Assembly (NCBI RefSeq): GCF_030929605.1
Contig: NZ_JAVFVS010000004.1
Location: forward strand, 372,001 to 436,000
Length of the DNA stretch: 64,000 nucleotides
Origin: Flavobacterium sp. LHD-80
Lineage (GTDB): Bacteria; Bacteroidota; Bacteroidia; Flavobacteriales; Flavobacteriaceae
Direction of reading: 5' to 3'
The notes beneath the pieces were generated by a model that was not told the origin of the DNA, searched no databases, and saw only the letters and a list, made by a program, of their open reading frames with translations. Below are positions 32,022-41,200 of this stretch, in pieces. How positions within the stretch are numbered: position 1 is the stretch's first letter; each line of letters starts with the position of its first letter. The position numbers and the translations under genes were made by a program.

Positions 32022-33083
32022 TTACAAATTAGCAACTAACCAGTCACCAACTTCGCTTGTTTTGTACGCTTTTGAACCTTTTGGAGCTAAATCTTCTGTA
32101 ACAACAGCTTGTTCTAGAGATTTGTTCACAACTGCACGAATCGCTTCAGCCTCGTCTTTTAATCCGAAAGCATCTTCGAACATCATTGCTGCCGATAAAA
32201 TCGTTGCCAATGGATTAGCAATATTTAATCCAGTTGCCTGAGGATAAGATCCGTGGATTGGTTCGTATAATGAAGTGTGTTCTCCAACAGAAGCAGAAGG
32301 CATTAATCCCATTGAACCTGAAATTACAGAAGCTTCGTCAGTTAAGATATCTCCAAATAAATTTTCTGTAATTAAGACATCATAAGAGTTTGGCCACTGA
32401 ACCAAACGCATTGCAACAGCATCAACAAATTCATAAGAAACGGTAACTTCTGGATAATCTTTTTCCATTGCCTGAACTGTTTCTCTCCATAAACGTGAAG
32501 TTTCAAGAACGTTTGCTTTATCAACGCAACATAATTTTTTACTTCTTGTCATTGCTAATTCGAAACCTTTTTTTGCTAAACGCTGTACTTCTGCACGTGT
32601 GTAAACGCAATTATCAAAAGCAGTTTCTCCGCCGTCTTTTCTTCCTTTTTCTCCGAAGTAAATTCCGCCAGTTAATTCTCTTAAGAAAACTAAATCAGTT
32701 CCTTCGATTCTTTCTCTTTTTAGTGGAGAATTATCAATTAAAGAAGGAAAAGTAAAAGTTGGACGAACGTTTGCGAACAATCCTAATTTTTTACGCATCA
32801 ACAATAAACCTTGTTCAGGGCGAACTGGCGCGCTTGGATCATTATCATATTTTGGGTGTCCAATTGCTCCAAATAAAACGGCATCAGCTTTCATACAGAT
32901 TTCGTGTGTTTCATCTGGATAAGGAACTCCAACTGCGTCGATTGCGCAAGCTCCAGTCAAAGCAGGAGTCCAAGTGATTTCGTGATTGAATTTTTTTGCA
33001 ATAGCATCGGATACTTTTACAGCTTCATTTATTACTTCTGGTCCGATTCCGTCTCCGGCTAAAAGGGCTATGTTTAATTTCAT
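32022..33083 (-). CDS. leuB: 3-isopropylmalate dehydrogenase
   Basis: A 353-residue NAD-dependent dehydrogenase of leucine synthesis. It has the N-terminal ALLAGDGIGPEVI, LLMRKKLGLFANVRP, RELTGGIYFGEKGR and the C-terminal GSAP-like block EPIHGSYPQATGLNIANP. It also can oxidise beta-methylmalate in the citramalate route to isoleucine, relevant given its upstream neighbour. It is the last gene of the leuC-leuD-methyltransferase-synthase-leuB series. Confidence 0.95.
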   Translation of the reverse strand: MKLNIALLAGDGIGPEVINEAVKVSDAIAKKFNHEITWTPALTGACAIDAVGVPYPDETHEICMKADAVLFGAIGHPKYDNDPSAPVRPEQGLLLMRKKLGLFANVRPTFTFPSLIDNSPLKRERIEGTDLVFLRELTGGIYFGEKGRKDGGETAFDNCVYTRAEVQRLAKKGFELAMTRSKKLCCVDKANVLETSRLWRETVQAMEKDYPEVTVSYEFVDAVAMRLVQWPNSYDVLITENLFGDILTDEASVISGSMGLMPSASVGEHTSLYEPIHGSYPQATGLNIANPLATILSAAMMFEDAFGLKDEAEAIRAVVNKSLEQAVVTEDLAPKGSKAYKTSEVGDWLVANL

Positions 33084-33094
33084 TCTATATTTTT

Positions 33095-33212
33095 TAAGGT
33101 TCTAAGGTTCTGAGATTCTAAGGTTCTAAGTTTTTTATTCTTAGTGCCTTATTTTTTATTTTAAAGGTTTTGAGTTGCTAAGATTTTAAGTTCAAAGAAA
33201 AAATCTTAGCAA
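33095..33212. repeat. Short tandem repeats and a 13-bp hairpin between synthase and leuB
   Basis: AAGGTTCTAAGGTTCTGAGATTCTAAG-type short tandem repeats fill 33095-33130. TTGCTAAGATTTT (33175-33187) and AAAATCTTAGCAA (33200-33212) form a perfect hairpin. The element lies inside an apparent operon and could lower or process downstream leuB mRNA. Confidence 0.6.
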
Positions 33213-33221
33213 CTTAGCACC

Positions 33222-34742
33222 TTAAGCAATTACATTCAACATTTTCTGTGTTGCAATAATTGCTGCAACGGTTTGATCAGAATCCAATCCTCTTGTTTTA
33301 AATTCTTTTTCGTTGTTTGTCCACGTAATAATGGTTTCGCACAACGCATCAGAACTACTTCCGGGTGGGATTCTAACGGCGTAATCAATTAATTTTGGAA
33401 GCGTTAATTTTTTGCTTTTGTAAATTTTGGATAAAGCGTTCATAAAAGCATCAAACTGACCGTCGCCTTGTGCATTTTCTTCGATGATTTCATCGCCAAA
33501 TTTTAGGCATAAAGTTGTCGACGGACGCATTCCTTTTGAGTGTACTAATATATAGGACTCAATTTTTATTTTTTCTTCGTAAGTATGACTGTCCAAAACA
33601 TCAGAAATAATGTATGGAAGATCTTCTTTGGTAACGGTTTCTTTTTTGTCGCCCAATTCGATGATTCTTTGGGTAACCAATTTCAAATCTTCCTGATTTA
33701 ATTTTAATCCTAATTCTTGAAGATTCTTCTCGATATTGGCTTTTCCGGAAGTTTTTCCTAAAGCGTATTTTCTTTTTCTTCCAAAACGTTCCGGAAGCAA
33801 ATCATTAAAATATAAATTGTTTTTATTGTCTCCGTCAGCATGGATTCCTGCGGTTTGTGTAAAAACATTATCACCAACGATTGGTTTGTTTGCCGGAATT
33901 CTATATCCCGTAAAAGTTTCAACCAGTTTGCTTACAGAATACAAAGAAGTTTCTTTGATATTGATGCTAACTTCTGGCAGATAATCATTTATAACAGCAA
34001 CGGTACTTTCAAGCGGTGCATTTCCAGCACGTTCTCCCATTCCGTTTACCGTTACGTGAAGCCCGTTTATACCGGCTTTTATGGCTTCCATAACATTGGC
34101 TACACTTAAGTCGTAATCGTTATGTGCATGGAAATCAAAATGAATATTTGGATATTTTGCTCTGATTTTAGAAATAAATTCAAAAGCCTGCGACGGAATC
34201 AAAACGCCTAAAGTATCAGGAAGTAAAATCCTTTTAATTGGCTGTGTCGACAAGAAATCTAGAAATTCAAAAACATAGTCTTGAGAATTTCGCATTCCGT
34301 TGCTCCAGTCTTCTAAGTAAACATTGGTTTCAATGTTGTTTTCTTTTGCTAAAGCAATAATTTGAGCGATTTCAGAAAAATGCTGTTCCGGAGTTTTTTT
34401 TAATTGATGTGTTAAGTGATTCATTGAACCTTTGGTCAATAAATTCTGCACTTTTGCACCTGCTTTTTTCATCCATTCAATGGAAACTCCTCCATCAACA
34501 AAAGATAAAACTTCGATTCTGTTAATGTAGCCTCTTTCTTCAGCCCAAGAAGTAATGCCTTTTACGGCTTGAAATTCTCCTTCGCTCACACGCGCCGAAG
34601 CAATTTCGATTCTGTCAATATTTAATTCCTCCAACAACAATTGTGCAATGGTTAATTTTTCTGCAGCAGAAAAAGATACTCCTGAGGTTTGTTCACCATC
34701 ACGAAGCGTTGTATCCATTATTTCAATTTTTCTTTTTTCCAT
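33222..34742 (-). CDS. Citramalate synthase-like / alpha-isopropylmalate synthase family
   Basis: A 506-residue protein: HMGL-type TIM barrel (DTTLRDGEQTSG with catalytic Arg14 and Asp15; metal-binding FDFHAHNDYD) and a C-terminal LeuA regulatory domain (ending LDSDQTVAAIIATQKMLN). Residues that I recall as setting pyruvate specificity in Leptospira CimA (Leu81, Leu104, Tyr144) align, with an offset of two, to Leu79, Leu102 and Tyr142 here. It is therefore more likely a (R)-citramalate synthase (pyruvate + acetyl-CoA) than LeuA, although an isopropylmalate synthase role is not excluded. It lies within the leu operon. Confidence 0.75.
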   Translation of the reverse strand: MEKRKIEIMDTTLRDGEQTSGVSFSAAEKLTIAQLLLEELNIDRIEIASARVSEGEFQAVKGITSWAEERGYINRIEVLSFVDGGVSIEWMKKAGAKVQNLLTKGSMNHLTHQLKKTPEQHFSEIAQIIALAKENNIETNVYLEDWSNGMRNSQDYVFEFLDFLSTQPIKRILLPDTLGVLIPSQAFEFISKIRAKYPNIHFDFHAHNDYDLSVANVMEAIKAGINGLHVTVNGMGERAGNAPLESTVAVINDYLPEVSINIKETSLYSVSKLVETFTGYRIPANKPIVGDNVFTQTAGIHADGDNKNNLYFNDLLPERFGRKRKYALGKTSGKANIEKNLQELGLKLNQEDLKLVTQRIIELGDKKETVTKEDLPYIISDVLDSHTYEEKIKIESYILVHSKGMRPSTTLCLKFGDEIIEENAQGDGQFDAFMNALSKIYKSKKLTLPKLIDYAVRIPPGSSSDALCETIITWTNNEKEFKTRGLDSDQTVAAIIATQKMLNVIA

Positions 34743-34786
34743 TATTATATTGTTAGCTTTTGAATATAAGCCAGATGCTTAAAATC

Positions 34787-35359
34787 TTATTTTTTTGTGA
34801 TTAGAATTAAACCTGTTGACCAGCACATTTTTGTTAATTGAATGTCTTTTCTGTTTTCTAATTCCTGAACAAGTTTTTCGACATTTTTATCGTGGTTTGC
34901 AGGCCAGTTTCGTTGCGGAAGCATATCATCAATTAAATAAATGCCACCTGGGTTTAATAATTGTAATGTTTCTTCTAAAATCACATATTTGCCAGGCCAG
35001 GCATCAGCAAAAATTAAATCGAACTTTTTGTCTTTATAATTTAAAATCCATTTTTCAGCATCTTCACAGATAAATGAAACATTTGATTTTTGAAAATACT
35101 TTTTTGCAATGTTTTGATATTCTGAAGAATTGTCAATCGAAATCAAATTCGAATTTTCGCTCATTCCTTCAATCATCCACGCAAGTGATAATCCGGTTCC
35201 AGTTCCTAATTCTAAAAAATGACCATCTTTTTTTGTTGCAATTAATGTTCTAAGAAAACTTCCTGTTTGTAAATCAGACGGCATTGAAAACGAAATTTTC
35301 TCAGAATCAGTTTTGATTTCCGAATAAAATTTTGGTAAAACAATGCTGTTGTCATTCAT
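34787..35359 (-). CDS. Class I SAM-dependent O-methyltransferase-like protein
   Basis: About 190 residues from the ATG at 35359 (MNDNSIVLPKFYSE); the frame is open to 35407 without a good start. Motif I is FLELGTGTGLSLAWM, motif II ISIDNSSEY, and FDLIFADAWPGKY resembles the O-methyltransferase (catechol-type) metal-binding Asp region. Its substrate is unknown. It is inserted between leuD and the synthase gene, an unusual place, with no obvious role in branched-chain synthesis. Confidence 0.75.
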   Translation of the reverse strand: MNDNSIVLPKFYSEIKTDSEKISFSMPSDLQTGSFLRTLIATKKDGHFLELGTGTGLSLAWMIEGMSENSNLISIDNSSEYQNIAKKYFQKSNVSFICEDAEKWILNYKDKKFDLIFADAWPGKYVILEETLQLLNPGGIYLIDDMLPQRNWPANHDKNVEKLVQELENRKDIQLTKMCWSTGLILITKK

Positions 35360-35451
35360 CTTAGAAGTTTTTATCAGAATTAAATTAAAAGCAGTTACGA
35401 AGTCCAACTTTAAGGTTGAAACTTGCGTAACTGCGTTTGAGTTGGTTGTGT

Positions 35452-36048
35452 TTAGTAAGGAAGTTTATCAGCAAAAGCTTTAATATCTTCCTTCATATCT
35501 TGTAAATAATCAATGTCGTCAAAACCATTAATCATATTGTTTTTTTTGTATCCGTTGATAGCAAAAGACTCTTGCTGACCAGTTGCCAATAAAGTAATTG
35601 TTTGGTTTGGCAAGTTGATTTCTAATTCTGTTTTAGGATCAGCTTCAATTGCTTTGAAAATCGTTTCAGCAAATTCAGGGCTAATTTGAACTGGTAAAAC
35701 ACCAATATTTAAACAGTTTCCTTTAAAGATATCTGCGAAGAAACTAGAAACAACTGCTCTAAAACCGTAATCGTACACTGCCCAAGCAGCGTGCTCTCTT
35801 GAAGATCCAGAACCAAAGTTTTTTCCTCCAACAAGAATTTGTCCAGAGTAAGTTGAATCGTTTAAAACGAAATCAGCTTTTGGAGTATCGTCTCCATTGT
35901 ATCTCCAATCTCTAAAAAGGTTGTCTCCAAAACCTTCACGTTTTGTAGCTTTTAAGAAACGAGCTGGGATGATTTGATCTGTATCGACGTTTTCAATTGG
36001 CAGTGGCACTGCACTGCTGGTAAGTATAGTAAATTTATCGTATGCCAT
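35452..36048 (-). CDS. leuD: 3-isopropylmalate dehydratase small subunit
   Basis: A 198-residue swivel-domain subunit with NVDTDQIIPARFLK, the conserved VGGKNFGSGSSREHA and WRY-containing FRDWRYNGD. It partners with LeuC to isomerise isopropylmalate, and can serve citramalate isomerisation. It is downstream of leuC across a 111-base gap with an inverted repeat. Confidence 0.95.
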   Translation of the reverse strand: MAYDKFTILTSSAVPLPIENVDTDQIIPARFLKATKREGFGDNLFRDWRYNGDDTPKADFVLNDSTYSGQILVGGKNFGSGSSREHAAWAVYDYGFRAVVSSFFADIFKGNCLNIGVLPVQISPEFAETIFKAIEADPKTELEINLPNQTITLLATGQQESFAINGYKKNNMINGFDDIDYLQDMKEDIKAFADKLPY

Positions 36049-36071
36049 TTTTGTTTTTTGCTTTAGGCTGT

Positions 36072-36142
36072 AAGCAATAGGCTTTAAGCTTTTTGCACAG
36101 CGTTATTTTTGTATTGAATTTTTAGCTTAAAGCCTATTGCTT
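36072..36142. repeat. 19-bp inverted repeat between leuC and leuD
   Basis: AAGCAATAGGCTTTAAGCT (36072-36090) and AGCTTAAAGCCTATTGCTT (36124-36142) are perfect reverse complements. Extra outer pairs GCTGTAAGC and GCTTACAGC flank the core with a small insertion. Inside the operon it may set the leuC:leuD ratio or stabilise mRNA. Confidence 0.65.
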
Positions 36143-36159
36143 AAAGCTTACAGCGAGAA

Positions 36160-37554
36160 TTAAAATAACTCTCTCGGATCTGTTAGTTTTCCTGTTACAG
36201 CAGCAGCAGCAGCCATAATTGGACTTGCAAGAAGCGTTCTTGAGCCAGGACCTTGACGACCTTCAAAGTTTCTGTTTGAAGTACTTACTGCATATTTTCC
36301 GGCAGGAACTTTATCATCGTTCATAGCTAAACAAGCAGAACAACCCGGCTGACGTAATACGAAACCAGCTTCAGTTAGAATATCTAAAATACCTTCTTCT
36401 TTAATCTGCGCTTCAACAACGTGAGAACCCGGAACTAACCAAGCGGTAACATTATCTGCTTTTTTTCTTCCTTTTACAATTTCAGCGAAAGCTCTAAAAT
36501 CTTCAATACGTCCGTTTGTACAACTTCCCAAGAAAACATAATCGATTTGTTTTCCGATCATTACGTCATCTTCGTGGAAGCCCATATAAGCCAAAGATTT
36601 TTTGTAAGTTTCCTCGCCACCTTCAACTTGATTTGCACTTGGGATATGTTTTGTGATACCAATTCCCATTCCAGGGTTTGTACCATAAGTAATCATTGGT
36701 TCGATATCTTCCGCTTTGATGTTTAATTCAGCATCAAAAACAGCATCAGCATCAGTTTTCAAAGTTTTCCAATATTCAACAGCTTTAGTCCAAGCTTCTC
36801 CTTTTGGAGCGTAAAGTCTTCCTTCAAGGAAATCGAAAGTAGTTTGGTCAGGAGCAATCATACCTCCACGAGCACCCATTTCGATACTTAAGTTACAAAC
36901 TGTCATACGGCCTTCCATAGTCATGTTTTCAAAAACATCACCAGCATATTCAACAAAATATCCTGTTCCTCCAGAAGTAGTTAATTGTGCAATAATATAA
37001 AGTGCAACGTCTTTTGGACCAACACCTTTGCTTAATTGTCCGTTTACGTTGATACGCATTTTCTTTGGCTTAGGTTGCATAATACATTGCGTAGAAAGCA
37101 CCATTTCAACCTCAGAAGTTCCGATACCAAAAGCGATAGCTCCAAAAGCACCGTGAGTAGACGTGTGAGAATCTCCGCATACAATAGTAGCACCTGGCAA
37201 AGTAATTCCGTTTTCAGGACCAACTACGTGTACAATTCCATTTTTTTGGTGACCTAATCCCCAGTGTGAAATTCCGTATTCGTTAGCATTGTCTTCAAGA
37301 GCTTGAAGCTGGTTAGCAGAAAGCGGATCTTGAACTGGTAAATGTTGGTTTATGGTTGGTGTATTGTGGTCGGCAGTTGCAAAAGTACGTTGTGGGTATA
37401 ACACATTAACGCCTCTTGATTTTAATCCTAAAAAAGCAACAGGACTCGTAACTTCATGAATGAAATGGCGGTCAATAAAAAACACATCTGGTCCATCTTC
37501 AATTTTACGCACTACATGTGAATCCCATACTTTGTCAAATAATGTCTTACTCAT
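36160..37554 (-). CDS. leuC: 3-isopropylmalate dehydratase large subunit
   Basis: A 464-residue aconitase-family subunit. The [4Fe-4S] ligands are seen in [10 protein letters not shown] and [12 protein letters not shown]. The N-terminal part has [26 protein letters not shown] and [15 protein letters not shown]. Acts with LeuD. First gene of the operon, with a promoter at 37620-37648. Confidence 0.96.
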   Translation of the reverse strand: MSKTLFDKVWDSHVVRKIEDGPDVFFIDRHFIHEVTSPVAFLGLKSRGVNVLYPQRTFATADHNTPTINQHLPVQDPLSANQLQALEDNANEYGISHWGLGHQKNGIVHVVGPENGITLPGATIVCGDSHTSTHGAFGAIAFGIGTSEVEMVLSTQCIMQPKPKKMRINVNGQLSKGVGPKDVALYIIAQLTTSGGTGYFVEYAGDVFENMTMEGRMTVCNLSIEMGARGGMIAPDQTTFDFLEGRLYAPKGEAWTKAVEYWKTLKTDADAVFDAELNIKAEDIEPMITYGTNPGMGIGITKHIPSANQVEGGEETYKKSLAYMGFHEDDVMIGKQIDYVFLGSCTNGRIEDFRAFAEIVKGRKKADNVTAWLVPGSHVVEAQIKEEGILDILTEAGFVLRQPGCSACLAMNDDKVPAGKYAVSTSNRNFEGRQGPGSRTLLASPIMAAAAAVTGKLTDPRELF

Positions 37555-37619
37555 TTTTTATTTTTTTTAATTGTAATTTCTATAACCACAGCAATTTCCT
37601 GTTCATTATAATAGCAAAA

Positions 37620-37648
37620 CAAAAGTAAAAAAAGATACAAAAGCGTCA
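37620..37648 (-). promoter_or_regulatory. Promoter of the leu operon
   Basis: On the minus strand TTG (37648-37646), 18 bases, then TACTTTTG (37627-37620), a full Bacteroidota promoter. Transcription should start near 37614, giving a leader of about 60 bases. No leader peptide rich in Leu/Ile/Val codons and no T-box-like structure are seen in it. Confidence 0.7.
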
Positions 37649-38220
37649 ATTTCGATATTTCATTATATACGATACCCAAACTAATTTACAAATTGCGAAA
37701 CTGCTTTTGCAACTTAAAATTTGAAAGAAAAATGATTAAGAAATAGATTTGCTTTTTCTTTTTTAGCTTTAATTTTCTTTGATTGTTTTTTGTTTTAATA
37801 GTTTGCAAATTTATCTCATAATCACTATAAAATATAAGAATTTAATCTAAAAAATGTAACAAATTGAATAAAAATAGTAATAATTGTTAGTTTTGAATTC
37901 GGATCAAAAAAAATTCTTTTTTAGTTTTTTGAGCCTTTTAAAGGACTTTTTTGGCTATTATTTAGATTCAATAAAGAGGCAAAATACTACGACATCCAAG
38001 ATGTGTATTTTTATGAAATTTTATGAATTTTAAGAGAAAATCTGATGAATAAATAAGAATGTCTTTTTAAAGAATTATCCGTTTTCTATCTCCAAAAAAA
38101 ACGTAAATTTGAACTTCTTCCATTTTCTATTCCGCATTTTGGTATGCTTCATGTTGTCAATGTTTTGCAATATGAAAAGTTTGGAATTTGGGATTTTAAA
38201 ATTTGACATTTTACAACTCT
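37649..38220. other. 570-base gap upstream of dnaE without a recognised gene
   Basis: AT-rich sequence between divergent leuC and dnaE. Beyond the leuC promoter I find no gene, no long repeat and no clear RNA structure. A TTTTAAAATTTG stretch near 38195 is a loose -7 candidate for dnaE (one base too many). A small out-of-frame open stretch that runs into the dnaE start has no coding signature. Confidence 0.5.
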
Positions 38221-41200
38221 ATGTATTTAATATTCGATACCGAAACAACCGGATTACCAAAACGCTGGGATGCCCCAATTACCGATTCTGATAACTGGCC
38301 TCGCTGTATACAAATTGCGTGGCAGCTTCATGATGAAATGGGACAGCTTATAGAGCATCAGGATTATTTGGTAAAACCAGAAGGATTCAATATTCCGTAC
38401 GATGCCGAGCGTATTCACGGAATTTCAACTGAATTGGCTGAAGCCGATGGAATCTCTCTGGCCGAAGTTTTAGAGAAATTCAATATCGCTTTAAGCAAAA
38501 CCAAATTCATCGTTGGACAGAATTTAGGTTTCGACGTCAATATTATGGGAGCGGAATTCCATAGATTGGGAGTGGAGTCTCAAATGAGTTCAATGCCGGT
38601 TTTGGACACTTGTACCGAAGTTACAGCTTCATTATTACAACTTCCTGGAGGTCGTGGAGGAAAATTCAAATTGCCAACGCTGACCGAATTACATAGCTAT
38701 CTTTTTGATAAACCTTTCGCAGAAGCGCACAACGCAACTGCCGACGTTGAGGCAACTACGCGTTGTTTCTTGGAATTGGTTAGAAGAGAAGTTTTTACCA
38801 AAGAAGAATTAGACGTTCCGAAGGAATATTTTAAAGAATTTCAGGAAAGAAATGCTGAGCCATTTAAGCTGATTGGTTTAAAACACATCAATTTAAAAGC
38901 GGCTTCTGACAAAATCAGAGAACAGCTTAAAGCTTTAGCTGGAGAAGGAAAAGAGACAGTCGTTTCAGAAGAAGATAAGGCTGATTTTAAAGCGGCAAAA
39001 TTTGCGCATTTGCACAATCATACACAGTTTTCGGTTCTTCAATCAACTATCGGAATTGGAAATATTGTTGCAGCTGCAGCCAAAAACGGAATGCCGGCCG
39101 TTGCCATGACGGATACAGGAAACATGATGGGAGCTTTCCATTTTGTGAGCGCCGTTATGAATCATAACAAAGCCGCTTCTGGAAAAAACAAAGCTTTGGT
39201 TGAAGCTGGAGAAGAGCCAACAGAAACCGAAGTAAAACCAATTGTAGGTTGTGAATTTAATATCTGTGAAAATCACTTAGACAAAAGCAAAAAAGACAAC
39301 GGTTATCAGGTTGTTTTGATGGCTAAAAATAAAGCCGGTTATCACAACTTGGCCAAAATGGCTTCGATTGCGTATACTGATGGATTTTATTATGTTCCGA
39401 GGATTGACCGAAAGATTGTCGAGCAATATAAAGGCGATATCATGGTTTTGTCTGGGAATTTATACGGAGAAATTCCGAGTAAAATCTTGAATATTGGTGA
39501 AAACCAAGCCGAAGAAGCTTTAATTTGGTGGAAAGAACAATTTGGCGAAGATTTCTATCTTGAAGTGATGCGCCACAATCAGGAAGATGAAAATCGTGTC
39601 AACAAAACCCTGATTGAATTTTCACAAAAACACAATGTCAAATTAATTGCGACAAACAATACTTATTATTTAAATAAAGAAGATGCCAATGCACACGATA
39701 TTTTACTTTGTGTAAAAGATGGTGAAAAGCAGGCAACACCTATTGGACGCGGACGTGGTTACCGCTACGGACTTCCAAATCAGGAATATTATTTCAAGTC
39801 GGAAGCAGAGATGAAAAAACTCTTCGCCGATTTACCCGAAGCGATTATCAACATTCAGGAAATTATTGATAAGGTCGAAGGATATTCGCTTTATCGTGAT
39901 GTATTGCTTCCGAAGTTTGATATTCCGGAAGAATTTGTTGATCCTGAAGATGAAAAAGACAATGGTGTTCGCGGTGAAAATGCTTATCTGCGCGACCTCA
40001 CAATGCGAGGAGCTGAAAGAAGATACGGCGTAATAACCGAATCGATTCAGGAACGTTTGGATTTTGAATTATTAACGATTTCGAATTCAGGATATCCGGG
40101 TTACTTTTTGATTGTACAGGATTTCATTGCCGAAGCCAGAAAAATGGATGTTTCGGTAGGTCCTGGACGTGGATCTGCAGCGGGTTCTGCCGTTGCGTAT
40201 TGTCTCGGAATTACGAATATTGACCCAATTAAATACGACTTACTTTTTGAGCGTTTCCTAAATCCTGACCGTGTATCGATGCCCGATATTGATATCGACT
40301 TTGATGACGAGGGTCGTGGACGTGTAATGGATTACGTAATCAATAAATACGGACAAAAACAGGTGGCGCAGATTATCACGTATGGTAAAATGGCAACCAA
40401 ATCGGCAATTCGTGATACGGCGCGTGTACTGGATTTACCATTGTTTGAAGCCGATAGAATCGCAAAACTGATTCCCGGAATGATGCCGTCAAAATGGAAT
40501 TTGGCGCGTTTTATTTCAGAAAGTGAAGATGAGGTTAAAAAAGCACTTCGTTCTGACGAGTTTGATAATGTAAAAGAGTTAATCGCGATTGCCAATGAAG
40601 ATGATTTGGCAGGAGAAACCATTCAGCAGGCGAAAATCCTTGAAGGATCGATGCGTAACACAGGAATTCACGCCTGTGGGGTTATCATTACGCCGTCGGA
40701 TATTACGAATTACGTTCCTGTAACAACCGCAAAAGATTCGGATTTATATGTAACACAGTTTGATAACTCGGTTGCAGAAAGTGCCGGATTGCTGAAAATG
40801 GACTTCTTGGGTCTGAAGACCCTTACACTGATAAAAGATACCGTAAAACTGGTAAAATATAGAACCAATATTGATCTTGATCCAGATGCATTTCCGATTG
40901 ATGATGAAGAAACGTATGCGCTTTTCCAGAGAGGTGAAACCGTTGGAATCTTCCAATATGAGTCGCCCGGGATGCAGAAATACATGAAAGATCTGAAGCC
41001 AACGGTTTTTGGAGATTTAATTGCCATGAATGCACTTTATCGTCCGGGACCTTTGGAGTATATCCCGTCTTTCGTTCGAAGAAAAAACGGCGACGAAGAA
41101 ATCAAATACGATTTAGATGCCTGTGCCGAATATTTATCTGAAACCTATGGAATTACAGTTTACCAAGAGCAGGTAATGCTTTTGTCTCAGTCTTTGGCAG

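Noticed and set aside
33095..33130. Short tandem AAGGTTCTAAG repeats as a CRISPR-like array
   Set aside because: The units are too short, have no spacers and are slippage-like.
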